A stretch of 64,000 bases of DNA from assembly GCA_029964075.1 (NCBI GenBank), contig CM057133.1:14036699-14100698 (forward strand), read 5' to 3'. The translations under genes and the position numbers were made by a program. Every line of letters begins with the position of its first letter. The first letter of the stretch is position 1. A model generated the notes under the pieces. That model worked only from the letters and a program-made list of their open reading frames with translations, did not search any database and was not told the origin of the DNA. Below are positions 14,401-26,400 of this stretch, piece by piece. This stretch comes from Patiria pectinifera (taxonomy: Eukaryota > Echinodermata > Asteroidea > Valvatida > Asterinidae).

Positions 14401-17400
14401 CTATGGAGAAAAGAACGTGTATAAACCCTATGGAGAAAAAAACGTGTACAAAACCTATGGAGAAAAGAACGTGTACAAACCCTATGGAGAAAAGAACGTG
14501 TACAAACCCTATGGGGCAAAATGCATCTTTGATGTGACGTAACTTGACTCTTGATGACGTCACGATCACGAATTTCGTCTAGGACCATCTGTGGGTGGTG
14601 GTCTAAGTATGAATTAAGTTTAAAGTCGATCGGATTTACGAAGATGCCAAACTGGAGTGTTTTAAAACGTGTACAAAACATATGGGCAAAAATACATCTT
14701 TAATGTGACGTAACCTGACACCTGATGACGTCACGATCACAAATTTCTTCTAGGACCATCTGTGGGTGGTGGTCTAAGTATGTACCAAGTCTGAAATCAA
14801 TCGGATTTAAAAAAGTGGCAAAGTGGATTGGTGGAAGAAACGTGTGTTAAAGCTATGGAGAAAAAGTCTGAAAAAGGAGAAGAAAAAAAAACTAGAAATG
14901 TGTTTGTGGACAAACACAAGCTGTTTCGGATATTTGAAATACTCTGTGCACGTGATGAACACTTGATGAAGTCACTTCGAATGTCATCTGCCAAGTGAAA
15001 AGGCAATCAGACATACATTTATAGTGCCAAAGTATGATTTGAAGAAACACGTGTACAAAACCTATGGGAAAATGCATCTTTAATGTGAAGTAACCTTACA
15101 CCTAATGATGTCACGATCACGAATTTCTTCTAGGACCATCTGTGGGTGGTAGTCTAAGGGTGTACCAAGTCTAACGTCAATCGGATTTACGAAAGTGCCA
15201 AAGTAGAATGTTTAAAACGTGTACAAACCCTATGGTGAAATATGCATCTTTAATGTGATGTAACCCAACATCTGATGACGTCACGATCACAAATTTCTTC
15301 TAGGACCATCTGTGGGTGATGGTCTAAGTGTGTGCCAAGTCTAAAGTCCATCGGATTTACGAATGTGCCAAAGTGGAGTGTTTTAAAACGTGTACAAAAC
15401 ATATGGGGAAAACTGCATCTTTAATGCGACGTAACCCGACACCTGATGACGTCACGGTCACAAATTTCTTCTAGAACCATTTGTGGGTGGTGGTCTAAGT
15501 ATGTATCAAGTCTGAGGTCGATCGGATTTACAAAAGTGCCAAACTTGAGTGTTTTATAACGTGTACAAACCATATGGGGAAAAATGCATCTTTAATGTGA
15601 CGTAACCCGACACCTGATGAAGTTACGGTCACGAATTTCTTCTAGGACCATCTGTGGGTGGTGGTCTAAGTATGTATCAAGTCTGAAATCAATCGGATTT
15701 GAAAAAGTGGCAAAGTGGACTGGTGGAAGAAACGTGTGTTAAACCTATGGAGAAAAAGTCTGAAAAAGGAGAAAAAAAAAAAATAAAAGATGCAAAGTTA
15801 GGGCGCCCTCACATGACGACCACAGAAGTGATACTGTCGCCACCGATATTTTCACATTAACACTTCCCAATATGAGGGCATTCAAAGTTTCAACGCAACG
15901 GGACGCATGCTTACAAAGATAAAGGGCTGCAAATGATGCTATGTTAGGGCGCCCTCACATGACGACCGATGACGTCACCTTGACTTAACCTATATTCTGG
16001 TGTATAACAGTTTCAAGTTTGTGTGAATGCAAAGCTTCAACCAAATCGGATGCATACTCGTGGGGATATGGAAATTATGCAAAGTTAGGGCGCCCTCACA
16101 TGACAGCTAATGACGTCGCGATGACGTCACCTATATTGCCGCACGAAACACACCCCAATGTGAGCGCATGCAAAGTTTCAACACAATCGGACCCATACTT
16201 GCAAAGTTACAGGGCTGCAACAAATGCAAAGTTAGGGCGCCCTCACATGACACCTGATGACGTCACCATGACGACAACCTTACAGGACCATCTGTGGGTG
16301 GTGGTCTAAGTATGTATCAGGTCTGAGGTCGATCGGATTTACGAAGAGGCCAAAGTGGAGTGTTTTAAAACGTGTACAAAACATATGGGGAAAAATGCAT
16401 CTTTAATGTGACGTAACCCGACACCTGATGACGTCACGGTCACGAATTTCTTCTAGGACCATCTGTGGGTGGTAGTCTAAATATGTATCAAGTCTGAAAT
16501 CAATCGGATTTGAAAAAGTGGCAAAGTGGACTGGTGGAAGAAACGTGTGTTAAACCTATGGAGAGAAAGTCTGAAAAAGGAGAAAAAAAAAAAGAAAAAA
16601 AAGAAAAAAAAAGAAAAAAAAAAATCTTAACGAAAACAAGAGCTGTTTCGGTGTGTCACCGAAACAGCTAAAAAAAAAGAAAAAAAAAAATCTTAACGAA
16701 AACAAGAGCTGTTTCGGTGTGTCACCGAAACAGCTAACTAGAAATGTGTTTGTGGACAAACACAAGCTGTTTCGGATATTTTAAATACTCTGTGCACGTG
16801 ATGAACACTTGATGAAGTCACTTCGAATGTCATCTGCCAAGTGAAAAGTCAATCAGACATACAGGTGTATAGTGCCAAAGTATTATTTGAAGAAAAACTT
16901 GTACAAAACCTATGGGGAAAAATGCATCTTTAATGTAAAGTAACCTTACACCTGATGATGTCACGATCACGAATTTCTTCTAGGACCATCTGTTGGTGTT
17001 GGTCTAAGTATGTACCAAGTCTGAGGTTGATCGGATTTACAAAGAGTCGAAAGTGGAGTGTTTTAAAACGTGTACAAAACATATGGAGAAAAATGAATCT
17101 TTAATGTGACGTAACCCGACACCTGATGACGTCACGGTCACGAATTTCTTCTAGGACCATCTGTGGGTGATGGTCTATGTGTGTACCAAGTGTAACGTCA
17201 ATCAGATTTACGAAAGTGCCGAAATGGAGCGTTTTAAAACGTGTACAAACCCTATGGGGCAAAATGCATCTTTATTGTGACGTAACCTGACTCTTGATTA
17301 CGTCACGATCACGAATTTCGTCTAGGACCATCTGTGGGTGGTGGTCTAAGTATAAATTCAGTTTAAAGTCGATTGGATTTACGAAGATGCCAAACTAGAG

Positions 17401-20400
17401 TGTTTTAAAACGTGTACAAAACATATGGGCGAAAATACATCTTTAATGTGACGTAACCTGACACCTGATGACGTCACGATCACAAATTTCTTCTAGGACC
17501 ATCTGTGGGTGGTGGTCTAAGTATGTACCAAGTCTGAAATCAATCGGATTTTAAAAAGTGGCAAAGTGGATTGGTGGAAGAAACGTGTGTTAAACCTATG
17601 GAGAAAAAGTCTGAAAAAGGAGAAGAAAAAAAAAACTAGAAATGTGTTTGTGGACAAACACAAGCTGTTTCGGATATTTGAAATACTCTGTGCACGTGAT
17701 GAACACTTGATGAAGTCACTTCGAATGTCATCTGCCAAGTGAAAAGTCAATCAGACATATAGTATAAGTATGATTTCAAGAAAAACGTGTACAAACCCTA
17801 AGGGGAAAAATGCATCTTTAATGTGAAGTAACCTTACACCTGATGATGTCATGATCACGATTTTTTTCTAGGACCATCTGTAGGTGGTAGTCTAAGTGTG
17901 TACCAAGTCTAACGTCGATCGGATTTACGAAAGTGCCAAAGTAGAATGTTTTAAAACGTGTACAAACCCAATGGGGAAAAATGCATCTTTAATGTGACGT
18001 AACCCAACACCTGATGACGTCATGATCACAAATTTCTTCTAGGACCATCTGTGGGTGGTAGTCTAGGTGTGTATCAAGTCTGAGGTCGATCGGATTTATG
18101 AAGAGGCCAATGTGGAGTGTTTTAAAACGTGTACAAAACATATGGGGAAAAATGCATCTTTAATGTGACGTAACCCAACACCTGATGACGTCACGATCAC
18201 AAATTTCTTCTAGGACCATCTGTGGGTGGTAGTCTAAGTGTGTACCAGGTCTGACGTCGATCGGATTTACAAAAGTGCCAAAGTGGAGTGTTTTATAACG
18301 TGTACAAACCCTATGGGGAAAATGCATCTTTAATGTGACGTAACCCAATACCAGATGACGTCACGATCTCAAATTTCTTTTAGAACCATCTGTGGGTGGT
18401 GGTCTAATTAGGTATCAAGTCTGAGGTCGATCGGATTTACGAAGAGGCCAATGTTGAGTGTTTTAAAACGTGTACAAAACATATGGGGAAAAATGCATCT
18501 TTAATGTGACGTAACCCGACACCTGATGACGTCACGGTCACAAATTTCTTCTAGGACCATCTGTGGGTGGTGGTCTAAGTATGTATCAAGTCTGAAATCA
18601 ATCGGATTTGAAAAAGTGGCAAAGTGGACTGGTGGAAGAAACGTGTGTTAAACCTATGGAGAAAAAGTCTGAAAAAGGAGAAGAAAAAAGAAAAAAAAAA
18701 ATCTTAACGAAAACAAGAGCTGTTTCGGTGTGTCACCGAAACAGCTAAAAAAAAGAAAAAGAAAAAAAAAAATCTTAACGAAAACAAGAGCTGTTTCGGT
18801 GTGTCACCGAAACAGCTAAAAAGAAAAAAGAAAAAAAAAATCTTAACGAAAACAAGAGCTGTTTCGGTGTGTCACCGAAACAGCTAAAAAAAAAAAAAAA
18901 AGAAAAAAAAGAAAAAAGAACTAGAAATGTGTTTGTGGACAAACACAAGCTGTTTCGGATATTTGAAATACTCTGAGCACGGGATGAACAATCAGTGACG
19001 TCACTATAAATGTCATCTACATAAACAGCACATTATAATATGTACATGTCAAGTTACAACCAAATCGAACATTTTAGTTATGTAGATATAGACCTATAAA
19101 AGAATAAAATGCCCCTTTAAGGGACTTCACATGACATTTGATGATGATGTCACTTCAATTTCCATCTATAACACACCCATGTGAATTTGCATATCAAGTT
19201 TTAACCCCATCAGACTTGTGCTTCCGAAGTTCAGTTTGAAGAAAAACGTGTACAAAACCAATAGGGAAACAATGCATCTTTAATGTGATGTAACCTGACA
19301 CCTCATGACTCCACGATGATGAATTTCATCTAGGTCCATCTATGGGTAGTGGTCTAAGTGTGTACCAAGTATCAAGTCGATCACATTTATGAAAGTGCCA
19401 AAGTGGAGCGTTTTAAAATGTGTTCAAAACCTATGAGAAAAATGTGCATCTTTAATGTGAAGTAACGTAACACCTGATGACGTCACGATCACGAATTTCT
19501 TCAAGGACCATCTGTGGGTGGTGGTCTAAGTGTGTACCAAGTATAACGTCGATCGGATTTACGAAAGTGCCGAAATGGAGCGTTTTAAAACGTGTACAAA
19601 CCCTATGGGGCAAAATGCATCTTTAATGTGACGTAACCTGACTCTTGATGACGTCACAATCACGAATTTCATCTAGGACCATCTGTGGGTGGTGGTCTAA
19701 GTATGAATTAAGTTTAGAGTCGATCGGATTTACGAAGATGCCAAACTGGAGTGTTTTAAAACGTGTACAAAACATATGGGCAAAAATACATCTTTAATGT
19801 GACGTAACCTGACACCTGATGACGTCATGATCACAAATTTCTTCTAGGACCATCTGTGGGTGGAGGTCTAAGTATGTACCAAGTCTGAAATCAATCGGAT
19901 TTAAAAAAGTGGCAAAGTGGATTGGTGGAAGAAACGTGTGTTAAACCTATGGAGAAAAAGTCTGAAAAAGGAGAAGAAAAAAAAGAAACTAGACGGACGT
20001 TGTGTTTGTAGGTAAACAAACACCGAGCTGTTTCGGTGTTTTTTTTCTGTCTTTGAATGAAAAAGATTGACGTGGCCATCGGTGGCTATCGAACCCAGAA
20101 CCTTTGTGTGGGGATTCCAAGTTTTTGCCGTGTGTGCCAAGTGTGTGAAGTCGATTTATGTCAGACGTCCTAAATCCACGTGGTTCAATGTGTGCGCAGT
20201 CCTCTTTTCTTTGCGTTTGGGAACGGGTGCGCGTGCAAAGCGTACATGTACCTGTGCGCAGATGATGATAGCGGGTCGAGGATAGATTTAGGAAAGTGTG
20301 AAAGTGTACCTGTATTTAGCAACTTATTTCTGGTGTCTATATTTGAAGTAGGAAAGACGAAATGTGTTCAACTATGTTGGGAGTGAAAATACCAATAGTA

Positions 20401-23400
20401 CTGAGCAGACGAAAAGGGAATTAAATTTAATGACGTCTTGGAAAGAATTCCATATACGGACTCCAGTTATTTTCCTAGATATGACTTGAAAAGTACCAAA
20501 AGTTGTAAATCTGACGAAGAAACGGAAATTTAGGAGGGGAAAAAATCAAGATTTTCTTTAAAAATACTTTGACGTTTCCTGTCATGGCCCATAGAGGTGG
20601 AGGCTTATATGGAATTCTTTCCAGTGTTCCTAACGTGGCGCACTTGAACAAATCCCCAAAAATCCCACATTAACATTTAAGAAATTCTTTAAAGTTGTTA
20701 ACTTCTGATAAATCATGATTATTCCAACTCACATACCCAACTACAAGTTTGTCACATTTACGTAAGCCGCATAAATCTGTGGCATCATGACTGTACCGCG
20801 TAGAGTGCGCGGGGACCTGGCCAGCTGTAGGGCGGCAAGGCATGCACGCGCACGCTGTTAAAATGTCAAGTTGGATAACGGTCGAGTTGTCTGACCCTGG
20901 CCCCATGGGTACAAAGCCTATGGAGAAAACAACGTGCACAATGCCTATGGAGAAAAGAACGTGTACAAACCCTATGGAGAAAAGAACGTGTACAAACCCT
21001 ATGGAGAAAAGAACGTGTACAAACCCTATGGAGAAAAGAACGTGTACAAAACCTATGGAGAAAAGAACGTGTACAAACCCTATGGAGAAAAGAACGTGTA
21101 CAAACCCTATGGACAAAAATTGCAACTTTAATGTTACGTAACTTGACACTTGATGACGTCATGATTACGAATTTCTTTTAGGACCATCTATGGATGATGT
21201 TCTAAGTGTGTGCCAAGTCTGAGGTTGATGCAATTTAAGAAAGTGCCAAAGTGCCCTTGCAGAAGAAAAAACGTGTACAAAACCTATGGAGAAGAGTCTG
21301 AAAGAGAAAAAGAAAAAAAAACTAGACGGACGTTGTGTTTGTAGGTAAACAAACACCGAGCTGTTTCGGTGTTTTTTTTCTGTCTTTGAATGAAAAAGAT
21401 TGACGTGGCCATCGGTGGCTATCGAACCCAGAACCTTTGTGTGGGGATTCCAAGTTTTTGCCGTGTGTGCCAAGTGTGTGAAGTCGATTTATGTCAGACG
21501 TCCTAAATCCACGTGGTTCAATGTGTGCGCAGTCCTCTTTTCTTTGCGTTTGGGAACGGGTGCGCGTGCAAAGCGTACATGTACCTGTGCGCAGATGATG
21601 ATAGCGGGTCGAGGATAGATTTAGGAAAGTGTGAAAGTGTACCTGTATTTAGCAACTTATTTCTGGTGTCTATATTTGAAGTAGGAAAGACGAAATGTGT
21701 TCAACTATGTTGGGAGTGAAAATACCAATAGTACTGAGCAGACGAAAAGGGAATTAAATTTAATGACGTCTTGGAAAGAATTCCATATACGGACTCCAGT
21801 TATTTTCCTAGATATGACTTGAAAAGTACCAAAAGTTGTAAATCTGACGAAGAAACGGAAATTTAGGAGGGGAAAAAATCAAGATTTTCTTTAAAAATAC
21901 TTTGACGTTTCCTGTCATGGCCCATAGAGGTGGAGGCTTATATGGAATTCTTTCCAGTGTTCCTAACGTGGCGCACTTGAACAAATCCCCAAAATCCCAC
22001 ATTAACATTTAAGAAATTCTTTAAAGTTGTTAACTTCTGATAAATCATGATTATTCCAACTCACATACCCAACTACAAGTTTGTCACATTTACGTAAGCC
22101 GCATAAATCTGTGGCATCATGACTGTACCGCGTAGAGTGCGCGGGGACCTGGCCAGCTGTAGGGCGGCAAGGCATGCACGCGCACGCTGTTAAAATGTCA
22201 AGTTGGATAACGGTCGAGTTGTCTGACCCTGGCCCCATGGGTACAAAGCCTATGGAGAAAACAACGTGCACAATGCCTATGGAGAAAAGAACGTGTACAA
22301 ACCCTATGGAGAAAAGAACGTGTACAAACCCTATGGAGAAAAGAACGTGTACAAACCCTATGGAGAAAAGAACGTGTACAAAACCTATGGAGAAAAGAAC
22401 GTGTACAAACCCTATGGAGAAAAGAACGTGTACAAACCCTATGGACAAAAATTGCAACTTTAATGTTACGTAACTTGACACTTGATGACGTCATGATTAC
22501 GAATTTCTTTTAGGACCATCTATGGATGATGTTCTAAGTGTGTGCCAAGTCTGAGGTTGATGCAATTTAAGAAAGTGCCAAAGTGCCCTTGCAGAAGAAA
22601 AAACGTGTACAAAACCTATGGAGAAGAGTCTGAAAGAGAAAAAGAAAAAAAAAAAAAAAGAAAAAAAAAAACTTTAACGAAAACAAGAGCTGTTTCGGTT
22701 GTAACCGAAACAGCTAAAAAAAAGAAAAAAAAAAACTTTAACGAAAACAAGAGCTGTTTCGGTTGTAACCGAAACAGCTAAAAACTAGAAATGTGTTTGT
22801 GGACAAACACAAGCTGTTTCGGATATTTGAAATACTCTGTGCACGTGATGAACACTTAATGAAGTCACTTCGAATGTCATCTGTCAAGTGTAAAGTCAAT
22901 CAGCATACAGGTGTATAGTGCCAAAGTATTATTTGAAGAAAAACCTGTACAAAACCTATGGGGAAAAATGCATCTTTAATGTGAAGTAACCTTACACCTG
23001 ATGATGTCACGTTCACAAATTTCTTCCAGGACCATCTGTGGGTGGTAGTCTAAGTGTGTACCAAGTCTAACGTCGATCAGATGTATGAAAGTGCCAAAGT
23101 AGAGTGTTTTAAAAAGTGTACAAAACCTATGGGGAAAAATCATCTTTAATGTGACATAACCCAACACCTGATGACGTCATGATCACAAATTTCTTCTAGG
23201 ACCATCTGTGGGTGGTGGTCTAACTATTTTCCAAGTCTGAAATCGATCGGATTTAAAAAAGTGGCAAAGTGGATTGGTAGAAGAAACATGTGTTAAACCT
23301 ATGGAGAAAAAGTCTGAAAAAGGAGAAGAAAAAACTAGAGGTCTATGTCTGTTTGCAACAGAGCATAGGGCTTTTCCGCATTATTTTTTTTTAATTGGGG

Positions 23401-26400
23401 TCATGTTTTTGGTTTGGTGCAAAACTGTGTGCATTTATGTTTTGTCTAACAAACCTCATTCAAAGGGAAATTTGATTTTGGCATATTGCATTTGTGAGAT
23501 ACGGCAAAAGTCTTATATATAAAAAATATATATATAATCACAAGATGACGTCATTATGACGTCAGTTCAATATTTATTTGTAACACATCCCGGCCTACCC
23601 CCAAACCAAGTTTCAACCCAATCTGATGTACTGTTCGTGAGATATAGGGGCTTAAAATGTACAAGTTAACGATGATGTCACAAGTGTAATGATGACGTCA
23701 TCGTAACAATACTTGGCAGTGCTCAATTTTTTATTGTGGTTTTAGTCTGTACCAAGTTTGAAAACAATCGGATTAATAAAAGTGTTAAATTTTGTAAGCA
23801 GAATAAAATAAGCAATATTAAAAAAATCTTTAAAAATCGACCGATGACGTCATCGTGACGTCATTCAAGATTTTGTGTACTAGTGTCATTATCTACCCAC
23901 CCACCAAGTTTCATGATGATCGGACGTTGCCTTATATGTGTTTCAAAATCGCATTTTTGCTGACGTCATCATGACGTCACGCATTTTTCCAATTTTTGTG
24001 CATATATCTATTGCCCAGCGAACCTAATACAAAAAGAATTTCGAGTTTATCATATTGCGTTAGTGAGATATGGCAAAAGTCTTCAAAAATTCAAAATTAA
24101 ATATAAAATCACATGATGACGTCATGATGACGTCATCTCAAATTTTATCTATAACACTTCCCGGTCTAACCACATGCTGAGTTTCAAGCCATTCGGACAT
24201 ACCGTTCTGTAGATATAGGGCTTTGAAATATGCAACGTTGCGATGACGTCACATGACCAATGAAAAAGTCATCATTGCGTCTATCTTCGCGAACGACCTT
24301 TGCTATATGTTCTATGACTATGTTAAGTTTTGTTGTCATATGACTTTGTTTTATGCCAAAAGTGTTTGCTAGAAAAAACGTGCACAAAGTCTATGGCATT
24401 TTGGTTGGAAGTCCCAAGAGGAAAAAAAAAAAAAAAAAAAAAAGAAAAAAGAAAAAAAATTCGTAGAGAAACAAAGGCTTTTCCGCAACTTTGCGGAAAA
24501 GCCAAAAAAGATATATAGTGCCAAACTATATAGAAAAACGTGTACAAAACCTATGGGGCAATATGCATCTTTAATGTGAAGTAACCTTACGCCTGATGAT
24601 GTCACAATCACCAATTTCTTCTAGGACCATCTGTGGGTGGTAGTCTAAGTGTTTACCAAGTCGAACGTCGATCATATTTACAAAAGTGCCAAAGTAGAAT
24701 GTTTTAAAACGTGTACAAATCCTATGGGGAAAAATGCATCTTTAAAGTGACGTAACCCAACACCTGATGACGTCACGATCGCGAATTTCTTCTAGGACCA
24801 TCTGTGGGTGGTGGTGCAACTATGTATCAAGTCTGAGGTCGATCGGATTTACGAAGAGGCCAAAGTGGAGTGTTTTAAAACGTGTACAAAACATATGGGG
24901 AAAAATGCATCTTTAATGTGACGTAACCCAACACCTGATGACGTCATGGTCACGAATTTCTTCTAGGACCATCTGTGGGTGGTGGTATAAGTATGTATAA
25001 AGTCTGAGGTCGATCGGATTTACGAAGAGGCCAAAGTGGAGTGTTTTAAAACGTGTACAAAACATATGGGGAAAATGCATCTTTAATGTGACGTAACCCG
25101 ACACCCGATGACGTCACGGTCACGAATTTCTTCTAGGACCATCTGTGGGTGGCGGTCTAAGTATGTACCAAGTCTGAAATCGATCGGATTTAAAAAAGTG
25201 GCAAAGTGGACTGGTGGAAGAAACGTGTGTTAAACCTATGGAGAAAAAGTCTGAAAAAGGAGAAGAAAAAAAAACTAGAAATGTGTTTGTGGACAAACAC
25301 AAGCTGTTTCGGATATTTGAAATACTCTGTGCACGTGATGAACACTTGATGAAGTCACTTCGAATGTCATCTGGCAAGTGAAAAGTCAATCAGACATATA
25401 GTGCCAAAGTATGATTTGAAGAAAAACGTGTACAAACCCTATGGGGGAAAAATGCATCTTTAATGTGAAGTAACCTTACACCTGATGATGTCACGATCAC
25501 AAATTTCTGCTAGGACCATCTGTAGGTGGTAGTCTAAGTGTGTACCAAGTCTAACGTCGATCGGATTTACGAAAGTGCCAAAGTAGAATGTTTTAAAACG
25601 TGTACAAACCCTATGGGGAAAATTGCATCTTTAATGTGACGTAACCCAACACCTGATGACGTCACGATCACAAATTTCTTCTAGGACCATCTGTGGGTGG
25701 TAGTCTAAGTGTGTACTAATTCTGATGTCGATCGGATTTACAAAAGTGCCAAAGTGGAGTGTTTTATAACGTGTACGAACCCTAGGGGAAAAATGCATCT
25801 TTAATGTGACGTAACCCAGCACCAGATGACGTCAGGATCACAAATTTCTTCTAGAACCATCTGTGGGTGGTGGTCTAAGTATGTATTAAGTCTGAGGTCG
25901 ATCAGATTTACGAAGAGGCCAAAGTGGAGTGTTTAAAAACGTGTACAAAACATATGGGGGAAAATGCATCTTTAATGTGACGTAACCCGACACCTGATGA
26001 CGTCACGGTCACGAATTTCTTCGAGGACCATCTGTGGGTGGTGGTCTAAGTGTGTACCAAGTGTAACGTCGATCGGATTTACGAAAGTGCCAAAATGGAG
26101 CGTTTTAAAACGTGTACAAAACATATAAGGAAAAATGCATCTTTAATGTGACGTAACCCGACACCTGATGACGTCACGGTCACGAATTTCTTCAAGGACC
26201 ATCTGTGGGTGGTAGTCTAAGTGTGTACTAATTCTGACGTCGATCGGATTTACAAAAGTGCCAAAATGGAGCGTTTTAAAACGTGTACAAACCCTATGGG
26301 GCAAAATGCATCTTTGATGTGACGTAACTTGACTCTTGATGACGTCACGATCACGAATTTCGTCTAGGACCATCTGTGGGTGGTGGTCTAAGTATGAATT

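Noticed and set aside
20067-20285. Plus-strand frame of 72 codons in the 1.33-kb cassette (repeated at 21400)
   Set aside because: The identity of the two copies comes from recent duplication; there is no recognisable domain and no splice or promoter context.
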